Below, one piece after another: positions 34,201 through 46,114 of a DNA stretch of 64,000 nucleotides (positions within the stretch are counted from its first letter, which is position 1; the number at the start of each line of letters is the position of its first letter). The position numbers were made by a program, and so were the translations under genes. Under the pieces are notes generated by a model. The model saw nothing but the letters and a program-made list of their open reading frames with translations, searched no databases and had not been told where the DNA came from. Where the stretch lies: NCBI GenBank assembly GCA_030278955.1, contig JAOANR010000008.1, positions 39,626,148 to 39,690,147 on the forward strand, written 5' to 3'. This DNA comes from Hygrophila difformis. Taxonomy: Eukaryota; Streptophyta; Magnoliopsida; Lamiales; Acanthaceae.

Positions 34201-34789
34201 TGGATTTTAAAGGACTCCTTTTTTCCCTTTTTTTTTGTAATCTGTTATTTTCCTGGTATTCAATAGAACTTGGTGTTTACTTCACTAGGTTTGTTGTTTC
34301 TTAATTCAACAAGCTATCGATGAGAAAATCACTACACTTCTGTCTTTACATGGTTTCTTTGAGGTAGCTGATGACCATATTCACATCCCTCAAAAATGTC
34401 AAAGTGATTCAATTCTTCACAATGCAAGATGCTTTCATAGGGTCACTAACTAGGGATGCACTCAACTGTTCCCCATTTTTTTACACTTTTCTTCCGCTCA
34501 ATGGTGAACAGATATATACTGTGTACGAGCAGACATGGCCATTGCTTACAAGTTAGTGTTGCTGCTACCATTATGAATGGAGTATTTTGTTTGCCTAGGA
34601 ATGGTTGGATACAACAGACTTAAACAATTGTTTTATTAAGGCCTCTACACTTACTATTCGTCCATAATCATGCATTTAAACAATTGCTTCAATGTGTCAG
34701 ATTTTGACAAATTTAATACTGTGTATTTTCTTCAACAGTTGAAAGTGTTGGCTTTTAATGAATACATTTAATTTATTTTACAACATGTA

Positions 34790-34936
34790 GGAGACAAGAT
34801 CAAAGCTACAAAAAGTGATGGAAAAAGGGGTGAACACTTACAGCTTGAGCCGTGGGTGTCCCAATTGAGTTTAGAATGGGTCGAAGCAGAGAGAAATCAA
34901 TTGGGACGATTTATTGGGCGGCTTTCCGGTAACCCT
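34790..34936 (+). pseudogene. Unidentified exon-like fragment
   Basis: After ATGTAG the sequence reads GDKIKATKSDGKRGEHLQLE then PWVSQLSLEWVEAERNQLGR, up to a donor-like GGTAACC near 34930. It has no stop in this frame and a protein-like composition. The family is unknown; it could belong to the fragments at 33700-34200. Confidence 0.35.
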
Positions 34937-34939
34937 AGC

Positions 34940-35570
34940 ACTTTGGTATGCACTTATTAACCAATTGTTTTCAATTCTACTGGGTTGTACTGGTTTTACG
35001 GAATTGTCGATTGTTTCCCTTAATCAGCAGGTGGATTCGAGTTCGCTCATTGCTTTGTTTTTATTGTTTATGTTGTTCTATAATTTTGCTTCCTTCTGTG
35101 TGATTTTCTGTAATTTTTCCATTTGTTTGATTTTGCCCATTTTCCTCTATTCCTTTAGCTTCTCTGAAAAGATCTGTGTGGTGTTGTCTGAAGAACCCTA
35201 GATCCCCATTGGAATGTTCAGTTTCATTTCTTCCATGCTTGTTTGAGTTTGCTCTTTCGTAGGCAAGTGCATATAAAATTAAAGATTGAGCAGGTTTGAT
35301 GACCTAAATTAGTTTCTTATGGTTTTCACCTCTTAGCCTTGACCTGAAATTGTTTAGAAATTTTTTAGCTCTCATACTACTTGAAAGTTAAAAGAGTTGG
35401 CTTGTTTTCGTAGGCAAGAGTTGGCTTGTCAATTGAGTTCCAGGTTTTTTTCTTTTACTTTTATAAATCTACTGTAATTTTACTCCTTTTGGGATTTGCT
35501 CATTGATATATTTATACCTCAATTACTCAATATATCTATTTTTCTTTTTTTTTTCCATGTTTGACATTCA
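34940..35570. other. Intron-like spacer
   Basis: T-rich sequence with no supported frame. Open runs here are hydrophobic translations of T-rich DNA. It ends in a pyrimidine tract and TTTAG before the DUF1749 exon. Confidence 0.4.
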
Positions 35571-35577
35571 CTTTAGG

Positions 35578-38500
35578 CTCCAGTGAGTAACCGAGAATAT
35601 AATGTCACTCTCCCTGAAAGAGCTTCCATGGTTGATCTGGCTTCGAAAATGAAAAGTGAGGGTCAAGAATCAGAATTGATGCCCAGGAAAGCCAATCCTG
35701 ATGTGATTTCCTTCCTTACTTGTAACACCCCGGTTTTTGGTCACCCAGGTCGGGGTGTCACCGCCACACCTCTCTAGCAAGACACGGTTTCTCCGAGCTC
35801 ACTAAAGAGATGCAAGGCTATGGTTTTTTCAGAATTTAAAATATTCAAACAGCCCATTCATATATAATTTAAAAATAATACATCAAAGTTGCAGCGGAAA
35901 AATAATAATTACATATGTATAATGCAGCAGAATTTAAATATAGCCAACACGGCCAGAATACGGGTTAAACAGGCCCGTTCATGCAATTTCTAGTCTAACG
36001 TAACATTTACAATTAAAGCATTTCCCCCAAAATTCCCATGAATGCATATGATGATGCATATTCTTCAGCTCTGAAAGAAACAGGGAAAAAAATACGGTTT
36101 TGGTCAGCACTACGTGCTGAGTAAGTTAACACATACAAGATTATGAGGTTTCAAAGCCTTTATTAAAATTTAATGAAAACATGTGCATAATTTAACAATT
36201 CATGTAATCGCATAATTTAAAAGACATGGATTCATAAGGTCATCAATATAGCTTGCAACGTAATTAAATAAGTTGCCATAATTTAAAAACACAATTTAAT
36301 ACGGATTTAGGTTTGGAATTCTCATAAACTTCTCGGTCCATATCTTTTAGAGATCACCACCGCTAGGGCTCTTATGTCCGCCAGCCTTACGCCTGGGCTC
36401 TTATGTCCACAGGTATCATGGTCGATCCAGATCTTTTAGTTAGAGTTAATCCGTCCGCTAGCCATACGATCACTGTTTCGCTAGGGCTCTTACGTCAACC
36501 TAGACATACACTTGGGCTCTTATGTCCCAAGCCGCAGAGAACATTGACAGTATCTAGCTTAGTCATAACCCGTAATATTTTAATCTTCTCGTTTCGTATA
36601 TCGTATTTCAAAGAATTTCTATTCGTTTCAACCTCAAAGGCTAATTCCACCGTTTCAACAAGATTTCAAAATTTCGTTCGGTAAATCACAGTTTACTCTA
36701 TAATTCGTTAAAAATCAGATTTAATTTCAAAAATTCCAAAATTTCACGACTGACTCCAAAACGTCGAGATCTACAACTTTCGTGTTTTAACTTTTTCAAT
36801 CCGAGATACCTAAACAGGTCAAAAACGCTAATTTTCACAGAAGTACTGTTCCGTCCGAATTTCATATAACTCAGTTTAAAGATTTCGATTTCTACCATAG
36901 CAATTCAACTCCAAATTTGATGAAATTTTGCAGAGATCATCTTAAGACAATTATCTACAACTTTCATGTTCGGCTAAAGATCTAATTCGGCCTAGAACTC
37001 TAGTCAAAAACGTCAACAAGTTCGCACCTATGTTCTGTCCCGTTTCAAGATTCGATTTAAAACCAGTTCGGTTCGGAGTGGATTTCATATATCAAATCAT
37101 CACGGAAAATTCTGAAATTTTACGGAGGTATTCATAAAGTATAGATCTACAACTCTTATGTTCAACGCCAAGCCTAGATCGGTCTAGATCTAAGGTAGAA
37201 ATCACCAACAAGTTCGAATAAAGAATCTATCATCGTTTCAAGATCTAAATCTAAAGCAGGCTCGTTTACGATCAGTTTCGGATATCAAAACACGATGAAA
37301 AATTATGAAATTTTTACAGAAGCTAGATCTATGTCTTAGGAATGTTTTTCGTGTTTTAAGTTTTCTCGTTTGAACGTTTTAAAGGGTTCGAATAAATTCA
37401 ACAACCACGCTGCGCCGGTGTAGACAGATTTTGATAGGGTTCCATTACATCTATATGTTCGAATCTTTTAACAACCCAAAACCAAAGTAAGCGTTAACTT
37501 ACAGATTGTTGAGCGTCCGGGATCGTTGATTCGGAGGCGTGGCTTCCAGTCCACCGTTTATCTCCTTGATTCGTCGGGTTCTTCGTTCTCGATCCGGATC
37601 GGGGGTTTAGAATAGGAAGAGATCGATTTAGGATTCGTTTTGAATCAAGAACAGGAAAAAGAATGGACAAGAATGGTTCGTATCTTACCCCGACAATCGA
37701 AGGCTCCCAATTTTCGTCCAAGTCAGTCCCGTTGTTCGGTTTTGTGCCTCCGACGACTTCCGGATCTAGGGTTTCGAATGTATAGAAGGTTGTAGGGTTT
37801 CGTAAAGGTATACGGAGCTCCTAGAAGGTCTTATTTATAGATATCTAAGACCTAGGGCGTCCAAAATCTGACCCCAAGGGTCTTGGGTCGAGATATGTTC
37901 AACCGAAAGTCGAAAAATCCGCGTTCGGGCGAGAGATTCACGCAACCACCAAATCTGTCATGTGGCGCGCTCTTGGCGCGGTAAACCCCTTGGAGCGCGC
38001 GGCGACCGCGCCGTCCTGGCCTGGACTTCGGTCTGGGCCGGGTCGTGCGATCCGTCGCGCTTTTCCTCCTCTCTTTCGGACTTCTATCCCTCTATGTTCC
38101 CCGATTCCGATTTCCGGGGTATCTTCGGGCTCCGATTTCCTATATTAATTTTATTCGGACCTAAATTTATATTTGGACTCGAGTTATTGAGTCTATCGGT
38201 GTCGGGTCCCCGTGTACCCATTCATTCGATTTAATTGTCTTCGGCTTCTCGGGTTTTCGGAATTTTGTTTTCTTTTTAATTTAAATTTCATTTCTCATCT
38301 TCTATGATTCTTTATTCATTTATCATGTTTATTATATTTATTTATTTATTTTATTTATTTATTTTATGTTGCAAAATTCTCGGGTATTACATTACTTGAG
38401 TCATTTTTCTTTGAACTGCATCTGTATGTGATTTGTGTACATTTTGTAATTTTTTATTTCTATGATATGCAGATATCATCCCCTTATTGCTTACAATGGT

Positions 38501-38582
38501 GATGATGACATGTTCAGTTCCGACTTCAATGAAGACCAGTTAAAGCAGAAGCTGGGACATATGTCGAACACTCCTACCCTGG
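35578..38582 (+). pseudogene. DUF1749 (alpha/beta-hydrolase-like) gene fragment split by a solo LTR
   Basis: After the acceptor TTTAG (35577) the frame reads APVSNREYNVTLPERASMVD then LASKMKSEGQESELMPRKAN and PD to about 35702. Downstream, after TATGCAG at 38471, about 38472-38579 reads YHPLIAYNGDDDMFSSDFNE then DQLKQKLGHMSNTP. Both blocks match adjacent parts of plant DUF1749 proteins, which are predicted hydrolases. A 2671-bp solo LTR (35721-38391) lies between them. The upstream part with the nucleophile elbow and the C-terminal exons are absent, so this is a fragment. Confidence 0.75.
35721..38391 (-). mobile_element. Solo LTR related to the gag-only element, TSD TTACT
   Basis: On the minus strand it begins TGTAATACCCGAGAATTTTG and ends CCGGGGTGTTACA, as in the LTRs at 7962-10868 and 13120-16032. 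The flanks are TTACT at 35716-35720 and TTACT at 38392-38396, a perfect 5-bp duplication. No internal region is present, so the two LTRs recombined. It lacks the extra 240-bp 5' segment of the nested element. Sequence divergence from those LTRs is clearly higher than theirs from each other. Confidence 0.93.
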
Positions 38583-39600
38583 TACCTTTGCTTTTTGACG
38601 TTACGTTTCGGATGCACTTTCCTTTGGCTTCTTGTTCCTTTTTCTTTTTCTTTTTCAATTTCTTCCTTTATTTTTTTCTTTTCCTTGTAAGTTGCTTTTG
38701 TTCCAGGTTTTTTTTTAGAAGAAGAGGTATTATTACTAGTTTCAAACAAGAACAATACACTCAATTCTTAGATCAAGACACCAGAGCCTAGCTAGTCAGC
38801 TATCTTTCCAGCCACAACAGGAACTACATTGAAACAATAGCCCCAAAGCCAAAAAAACCCAACAAAGAAAAGCTAGCAAACTATCAATTTCTGAACTTTC
38901 CCTTCACATTTTCCACTGTGCAAGTAATCGTCCCCCTACGTCCAAAACATTGGCAGTGGACATTCCTCAACCCCCAGTCCAGCATCAGCCTTGCGCAGAG
39001 CTCCAATCACCAACGAACCCTAAGTAATTATGTGCAGCATACAAAACATGGACCAATGCTATAAGAACAGACACAAGAGCGGAACCCGTGCCAGATCACC
39101 ACTTTCCGAAACTCGCCAGAACGTCGCCAAAGCCATTACTACCCCAATAGTAAGTAGCTCGTCCAGTTAAAGTATCATGAATCCCAGCCTCAGAGATCAT
39201 CCCATACCGCCATTAGCATCAAAAGCACTTAATCTCTACTCAGGATTGAAAAAGCAGTAGGATCACTAATGTAGTGGTTCGCATTGACATTCCCTTGCTT
39301 TTGTTACAATCATCACCCCTCACCTGCATATAGTATCCAATTCCAATGCATTGAAACCAAAGACCAATCAGTTTGTCAATAGGGCCAAGTGGATAGGGGA
39401 TCAGTTTGTTCCAGGTTTTTTAAATGCATAAATGGAACAAATTCCATAATAGATGTTCAAATCATTTTTACTATTCTGGATATTAAATTTTGACAGAATT
39501 ACTGATTTTCTCAATATTTGAGGGTTTCAAATGAATTTCAATCTGATTAAAAGGCTTCAGTTAATTGCGGGTTGGTAAGAAATAAAAGAATTATTGATAA
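38583..39600. other. No gene recognised
   Basis: T-rich and then mixed sequence follows the DUF1749 block. No conserved frame, terminal motif or primer site was found. A stretch at about 38990-39340 is less A/T-rich and might be transcribed, but it has stops in every frame. Confidence 0.3.
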
Positions 39601-39772
39601 GAAATCACAAAAGGAGCTCCATCGTAATAAAAGAAGAATCTGTGAGTCTTGAAAGGGAAGGAGCTCCATCGTAATAAAAGGAGTTCCTTTATTGACACAG
39701 CTTCTCTACAAAGAATTATTTTGGTGAGCTCCATCGTAAAGGTGTTCCTAACCTTTATTGATAAGAAATCAC
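39593..39772. repeat. Cluster of short direct repeats (GGAGCTCCATCGTAA)
   Basis: GAGCTCCATCGTAA recurs near 39615, 39661 and 39727, and TTGATAAGAAATCAC near 39594 and 39757. The spacing suggests local duplication close to the right end of a Helitron-like element. Confidence 0.65.
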
Positions 39773-39828
39773 GTACCTACAATTATTTATTTTCCCTTCC
39801 ATGGGCGGTTATACTCCCTCAATATGCT

Positions 39829-39856
39829 GTTGTGCTGTGCACAGCATTTTAGCTAG
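39829..39856 (+). mobile_element. Helitron 3' terminus (palindrome then TTTTAGCTAG|T)
   Basis: TGCTGTGCACAGCA, a 5-bp stem with a 4-base loop, is followed by TTTTAG and CTAG at 39853-39856, with T next. The hairpin-to-end spacing (10 bases) and the CTAG|T junction are the classic plant Helitron 3' end. The 5' TC end was not found. If it lies left of 32.9 kb, the element would carry the PRXL2, unidentified and DUF1749 fragments, which all point the same way. Helitrons often capture such pieces. Confidence 0.6.
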
Positions 39857-39990
39857 TATACCTATACGTCACTATACAGAAATTGCGGAGTGAATATTGG
39901 CAATTAAATATCCTATTTCCCTTTTTTTGTTTCATCTCACCTATGGTATATAATGATGAGGATCCCGACTAGCACAAAGATTACTATAAA

Positions 39991-40554
39991 CAAGGTTTTA
40001 AATATCGGTTTCGGTATCCATATCGGACATATAAATTTAGGGAAATTTCGAAGATATTTGAAATTTCGGGAGAAATTTCGAAGATATTTGAAATTTCGGG
40101 AGAAATTTCGAAGATATTTGTAATTTTTTGAATAAATTAATTCGAGTTTCTGAGATGATGAAAATGAAGATATTTCAAATTCCTCATCTCTGTTGCTATA
40201 TAAATTAGTAATATGGTAACAATATTTATTTAATGATATAATATGCTAGTAATATTATTGATATCATGCACCATATTGATTGATAAGAGACTTAAAATTG
40301 ATAAATAAGTTAATTGGATGAAATCATCATTATGGATTAAAACATAAACTTTAACTTAATTTTTTAAAAAAAAATATATTTTTAAAATTTAGAAAAAAAT
40401 ATTTTTTTAAAAATTTCGGGAAATTCGGATTTCTGGAGAAATTTCGATGGAAATTTTGCAAAAAAATATTGCATGTGAAATTTCACTTCGGGGTGTCGCG
40501 AAACCCAAAATTTCGGTCGAAATTTCAAAAAGTTCGGAGATATTTAAAACAATG
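39991..40554. mobile_element. hAT-type MITE, 564 bp, TSD ACTATAAA
   Basis: The ends are CAAGGTTTTAAATATCGG and, inverted, CATTGTTTTAAATATCTCC. The 8-bp duplication ACTATAAA is perfect (39983-39990 and 40555-40562). The interior holds many GAAATTTCG words, including a direct repeat of AGAAATTTCGAAGATATTTG near 40045-40110. Terminal CA and an 8-bp duplication fit a non-autonomous hAT element. Confidence 0.92.
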
Positions 40555-40562
40555 ACTATAAA

Positions 40563-41423
40563 GTACTACATTCAGCTTGAGCTGAATAAAGGCATTCAAC
40601 TTCCTAACCGGTCCGGCAAAAGACAATGTAATAACATACATATGAATTTATTTTATTGAGTTGGGATCATAACTTTGGACTGTGTTTTAGCCCAGTTAAC
40701 TTTTTTGGTTAGACTCTTTTTTTCTAAACCAATTAAAATGAAAAACTTCAACTTAGCCATTGGAGTGTTTACTATATCATATTCAAATTGGATTCATTAT
40801 TTTGAACTAAATATCAAACATTCATGTATACGTGCTCACCCCTATATGGAATTGGTTCAGTATTTTCAAATGGATTCCTATGATGATTCAGTATTTGTTG
40901 TATCATTTATACTACTAATTGTCCATTAAAAATGTTGAATAAATATCTTCAACATCAACCTATTAATACTGAGAAAAGAGATTCAATATATTTTAGTGAC
41001 AATTCAACATTTTTTATTGGTACTTCAGCAAATATTGAATTCTTTGCATTTAGTACATTAACTGAGACCCCAAAATATGTCAAAGTTAGGTTTAGCGGCC
41101 TAATTAGTTCCTTGATGATATTAATAAATATGACATTAAAGACATCTACTCGCTTGAAGATTTGAGTTTGAACTTTTGGTTAGTAGTTTCTTTTTTTTTA
41201 AAAAAAAAATCAACTGAAAAATAATTGGTACAAGCAATCAAGTAGTACAATTGTAAAGCTCAACAAACGAAGCACGGGCTTCTTGACTCGAAGGATTTTT
41301 TTTTTATCTTTGGAGAACCACAAAAGGAAAGATCCAGACTACACTTGAATAATTGAGAAAACCCAAAAAATCTTGTAATGGGTGGACAAAATAAAGGAAG
41401 AAGGACTCTATTTAGAAGCCCAA
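40563..41423. other. No gene recognised
   Basis: A/T-rich sequence with two open runs of about 80 codons at about 40675-41165. These are hydrophobic and low in complexity and match nothing I recognise. I see no structure beyond homopolymer runs. Confidence 0.35.
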
Positions 41424-41431
41424 TTTTCAAT

Positions 41432-41891
41432 CGGGGCGGTCCTGACAGGTCAGATGTGCAATTGCTTAGGGCCCCATTTAAAGGGGCTAAATTTACTTTT
41501 AAATTTTGATAATAATTTTTTATTGCTATGATATCAATTTTTCATTTAATTCTTTATGTTTTCCTTTTTTATTAGAGCAAAACTAACCATTAGTTTTTCA
41601 TTTAGTTTCTTCACAAAAAATTACAACGTTCCATGAACATAAGAAAAAATCATTTATATTGACAAACTTTTATTTTTAAAGATATTTCAATTCAACCGGT
41701 ACATATATCTTAAGTAAAAGTCTCGGGTTCGAGGTTTTATATATGCAAAATTATTTTTTGGGAGAGACAACCTTTCAATGTCCAGTGTTGGATTCGATGA
41801 TGCCTGAGGATACCCGGATGTGAACCAAAAAAAAAATGGAACCTATTATTTTATTTTGCCTAGAGCCCCTAGAATGTTAGGAGCGGCCCTG
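41432..41891. mobile_element. hAT-type MITE, 460 bp, TSD TTTTCAAT
   Basis: The left end CGGGGCGGTCCTGACA pairs with the inverted right end CAGGGCCGCTCCTAACA, and inner GCTTAGGGCCCC pairs loosely with GGGGCTCTAGGC. The 8-bp duplication TTTTCAAT is perfect (41424-41431 and 41892-41899). The GGGGC(G)G-rich ends are typical of a common plant hAT MITE group. Confidence 0.9.
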
Positions 41892-41899
41892 TTTTCAAT

Positions 41900-42300
41900 A
41901 ACCTTGATATTGAATTAATCTTTAGAGTATGTACATATAGATGAGATGTGATGTTGTAAAACAATTGGATTAAGAAAAAAAATAACAAACCTATATAAAA
42001 CAATAGTATCAATGAATAGTTAACACTTGAATTCATAATTGGGTAAGGTTGGCTGTAATGGGATGACAAGTGGAAGTTCCTCTATTGTTCTATTCTATGT
42101 ATTCAGAGACAAGCATGTTTGTGGTCTTTAATTCGATTCTCATGAATAAAATTCGAATCTTTATTATGTTTTTTGTGTTCAGTCTATAACCAATTCATGT
42201 CAATATTCCTATTGTCATGTCGCGGGTTGATTTTGCCGTAAGGGGGGACAATGAGGTGTTGTTAAATATATGGGTAGTTTATGTTGTGTCAATTGATACA
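41900..42300. other. No gene recognised
   Basis: A/T-rich DNA between two transposable elements; nothing identified. Confidence 0.35.
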
Positions 42301-42310
42301 CTCACATGTA

Positions 42311-42546
42311 TGGGTGAAAGTGGGACGGATAATATCCGCCCGATCCGACGCCGTATTCGATTGTATCCGAATTCGGATCCGGATTTTGTTATCCGTCGGA
42401 TATTTTTCGGATACGAATACAAATACGGATATAAAAAATCGGATACGGGATCGGATATGGAATTGAAAATATCCGCCCGTATCCGGATTTTTCCGGATAT
42501 TGTCCGGATATTATCCAGATATCCGGATTATATATATTTTAAAAAA
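42311..42546. repeat. Left terminal inverted repeat with GGATAC/TATCCG subrepeats
   Basis: Dense short words such as GGATACG, ATATCCG and TCCGGATA occur in both orientations, ending in TATATATTTTAAAAAA near 42546. The partner is 54893-55104. Confidence 0.8.
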
Positions 42547-42589
42547 CTTATATATCATTTATATACATACACACTTCATTTGACATTTT

Positions 42590-42970
42590 TGCCCTCAGCC
42601 TTACCACGTGTCTCTTCTTGACTGGTTAGTCCGCATACCCCACCCCATGGTAAACCCTTTGCTTTTGAATCCCCGACTCCTCTGCCTCCATTGTCGATTC
42701 TGCTCTTCTGATTGTTCCCGTCCCACGGCGGCGCACCATTTGTCTGATCCCCTTTGCCGGCTACATGAATGCCATCATCTTCATAGGTGCCACCGTCCAC
42801 CCACCTCTGCCACCTTCCGCCATGTCCGTTGGACTGACCTGCCTTCACTCCCTTCTTCCGAAACGCCCCTCTTGGCCTAAACCCTAGCGAAATCAATTCC
42901 ACGTCCACCACTCTGTCGCGTGTCTCCAGTCGCTGTCGTCCATATCAATAAAGGTTTCTTGAATTGGTGG
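42590..42970. other. GC-rich segment inside the hAT-like element, possible captured DNA
   Basis: This patch is much richer in G+C than its surroundings, with CCACGGCGGCGCACC-type runs, and is open in two frames for 90-110 codons. It ends in ordinary sequence near 43000. It may be a captured gene fragment or leader. No protein family is recognised. Confidence 0.4.
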
Positions 42971-43047
42971 AGCATCTTGAAAGTCCAATTTCTACTTCAC
43001 ATTCGATATTGCTCTTCAATGTAGAACCCTATCCTACAAATTTTAAT

Positions 43048-43056
43048 GGTTTCCAG
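43048..43056. repeat. 9-bp target duplication of the MULE, left copy
   Basis: GGTTTCCAG at 43048-43056 is repeated exactly at 54345-54353, directly flanking the element. MULEs make 9-bp duplications. Confidence 0.9.
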
Positions 43057-43394
43057 CGCAATTGTTAGGGTGCAATCACCCTTTTTGACTTGATGTGCTG
43101 TGAAAATTTACAGCCGTTGATTGTCTTTCAAAATCGACGATTGAGATTAACTCTAAGGGTAGAAAAGTAATTTCGTATATTTGCCATATTTTTCGCCGTT
43201 GGACGTCGTCTTCTTCGGATTTCCTAGTTTTCTTCTGTTTTTTGTTTTGCTCTGTACGTGTTGCGGCGGTGTGAGGAAGTTGCTGGCAATTATGAATGCG
43301 ATTAGCATGTCGTTGAATGCGTCGGCAACGTTTTCAGATTCGAGTTCTGTGTTCAATGGTACTTTTTAGAAGATTCGAATTTTGAGTAGTTTTA

Positions 43395-43645
43395 TCGCAG
43401 ATCGTCGTTTTTCTATTTTATGTATGTTTTTTGAATTTTCGAGTTCTGCTTTGATATGTTTCTCTTTTTTTGTGTTTTCTGAAGTTTGATATCTATATGT
43501 TCATTTAAGCGTCAAAACGTTTGTACATGTGATTATGAGGGACAGAACCATCATATTTTCAGCGATGCATGCTTAGCATTTTCAGCAATGCATGTGAATT
43601 GTTTTCAGCGATGAACATTAAGCATTTTAAGCGATGGTTTATGTC
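43395..43645 (+). promoter_or_regulatory. First-intron module with CAGCGATG motifs, shared with 51.3-51.7 kb
   Basis: This stretch in the first transposase intron includes TTTGATATGTTTCTCTTTTT, TTTGTACATGTGATTAT and four motif copies (43560, 43577 variant, 43606 and 43630). Two near copies of the whole module stand upstream of the third MULE gene at 51285-51500 and 51525-51720. A shared regulatory role is inferred. Confidence 0.55.
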
Positions 43646-45042
43646 AGCTACATGTATTTATTATTTTAATGGGAATTCTTTGTTTATTTCTTCACAGGTA
43701 ATATAAATTGGAGTGAGTTAAGTTTTGTTACAGCTGATGATGCGTTTAGTTTTTATTGTGATTATGCTCATAGTTTAGGTTTCTCGGTAAGGAAAATGTA
43801 TGAGAGACCGAAGCGATATGAAGTTGATAGATTGTTCTATTTACAATATGCGTGCAATAAGGAAGGATTTCGTCGTGGTTGTTTGTTGGATAGTGATTCA
43901 TCTTGTCGTTCTAAGAGTCTGAAATTTCGTAGGAGTGATAAAACCCGAACTGGTTGTGAAGCAAAGATTAGGTTACATTATAAAACTGATGAAAAATATT
44001 ATAGAGTTGTGTTTTTCTGTGGTGATCATAATCATGCTCTGCATGGACCATCAAGGAAGCATATGTTGAAATCGAATAGAAGAGTTGATGAGTTACACAG
44101 TGTTGTTGCTGGTATACATGAAGAAGTTGGATTGTCATTGAAGTCATCATATGACTTGTTGAGTATGGGTGCTGGAGGTAGTGGACTTGTAGGATTTTTA
44201 AAGGACGATTTGAAGAATGCACTCGTTAGAAGGCGGCAAAGAAATTTAAAAGTAGGGGATGCTGGTGTTGTATTGAAGTATTTCTCTGAGAAATGTGTCA
44301 GTAATCCATTTTTCTTCCATGAGTATGATCTGGATGATGATGAGAGAATTACAAATATCTTTTGGTCAGATGCTGAAATGAGGATGGATTATCAAGTTTT
44401 TGGTGATAGTGTGACCTTTGATACAACGTATCGGACAAATAAAAATTACAGACCATTAGCTGTTTTTGTTGGATTCAATCATCACCAACAGACTTCTATT
44501 TTTGGAGCTGCATTGATGCTTGATGAAACTCAAAGATCATTTGAGTGGCTATTTAAAACATTTTTGAAGTGTATGGGGGATAAGGCACCTCAAACGATTT
44601 TCACAGATCAAGATTGTGCGATGGCACCGGCAATTAGGAAAATTTTGCCTAATACCTATCATGATTTATGTAGTTGGCACATTATAGAAAATGCGAAAAA
44701 AAATTTGAGTCAACTGTACACACCAAGGTAAATATTTAGTTATTTTTACTTTCAATTGTTTTTCGATTGGATATTGATATGTACACGTTGAACTCATTTT
44801 TTTATGTTTGATAAGTTATTTCATCATTTGGTATATGATGTGAGGACAGAGATGGAATTTGAGGTGGAATGGGAATACATGCTATCAACTTGTTTCTCAC
44901 AGTCTGAACATAGGTGGTTGTCGACTACTTATAATTTGAGAAGGCAATGGTCCGCTGCTTGGGTTAAAAATCATTTTACTGCAGGAATGAGGACTACTCA
45001 GCTAAGTGAATCTTTTAACTCAGTTGTGAAATGGTATGAATA

Positions 45043-45195
45043 AATTTCATTTTCAGTGATAGTTGAATAGTTATTTTCAGCGAGGGTTATCTGTTTTGAT
45101 CAGCGAGGGTGAGCTATTTATTTCAGCGATGTGTTTTTGCTTTATGTAGTTGAGAATTTGATTTTCACATTCCCATATGTGTTGACATTTCACAG
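45043..45195 (+). repeat. Transposase intron with motif variants
   Basis: The intron between the SVVKW and LRPVDN exons holds CAGTGATA, CAGCGAGG twice and CAGCGATG once. The adjoining exons hold none. Confidence 0.7.
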
Positions 45196-46114
45196 GTTCT
45201 TAAGGCCAGTTGATAACTATGTTGAGTTCTTTGCACATTTTGAAAGGGTTGTGGAGTCAATGAGGGATAATGAACAGATGGAAGATTTTAAGGCAGATGA
45301 TAGACAAGTCTCTGCCAGGTTTATTATGAATCCACTATTGAAATATATAGCTGAGAAGTATACACCAAATGTGTTCAATATTTTCCACAATGAGTATGAT
45401 CTGTCATTTGGGTATGTGGTTGAGCTTCAACCAGATGCATTAATTTATCGTGTTTGCAAGAGAGAAGATGCAGATTCAAAGATGATTGGTGATCATGTCA
45501 ATGTTAACATTGATTATGGTACAATTGGATGCACTTGCAATATGTTTGAGAATATGGGGATTTTATTTATGTTGTCATGCTTTGAGGGTGATGGATGTTC
45601 TGTCAGGAAGTGGAGCAAAAGTGTTTCATACTATTCCAGATAAATATATTTTGCAGCGGTGGTCAAGGAATGCAAAATGTGATCCCAGTTATGTTGATGT
45701 TGGTGTTGGAAAAGAAACAAATGTGGTCAATGCAGCATCTAGATACCGGAAATTGTGTGGCTTGTTTTTTAAGTCAGCAATTGTGTTGTCACGAAATGAT
45801 GATGCTTGTGAATCGTTTATTTATGATTTTGAGACATTGATGAAAACAAAGTATGACAATATTGATATTAACAAAGAGTCGGGTAATTTCTAATCAAATA
45901 CATATTTATGTTTTTGCTTTTTTGAAATTAGTAATTCTCAATGTTTTTGTTTTTTTTTTCAGAGATTGGAAGTACATCAGATTACTCAAATTTGCATTTA
46001 AGGGGAAGAGAAACGTGTAAAGGGCGGAAGAAATCGAACAAGAGAATGGTCTCTATTTCTGAAGCTGTTCGGAAAAAGAAAGAGTTAGAACATCGTAAAC
46101 GGATGAAGAAATGA

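Larger units (their letters stand above)
43292..46114 (+). pseudogene. MULE transposase (FAR1 DNA-binding, DDE and SWIM domains), nearly intact
   Basis: Exon 1 is about 43292-43358 (MNAISMSLNASATFS...). Exon 2 is 43698-44727, exon 3 about 44807-45031, exon 4 45196 to about 45890 and exon 5 45962-46114, ending in the basic tail KKKELEHRKRMKK. Exon 2 begins with a FAR1-type zinc domain and contains the MULE catalytic core: DSVTFDTTYRTNKNYRPLAV, FTDQDCAMAPAI and LCSWHIIENAKKN. Exon 4 carries a SWIM zinc motif, CTCNMFEN then CCHA. A 4-base TTTA-type duplication near 45567 shifts the frame inside SWIM. The exon 3 acceptor appears lost (ATG where AG is expected). It would cut and join element ends in the nucleus. 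Confidence 0.9.

Noticed and set aside
34940..35200. A 95-codon membrane-protein-like frame
   Set aside because: It is a translation of T-rich intron sequence and gives false hydrophobic segments.
40675..41165. Two consecutive open frames of about 80 codons
   Set aside because: A/T-rich, hydrophobic and not protein-like; no splice or domain evidence.
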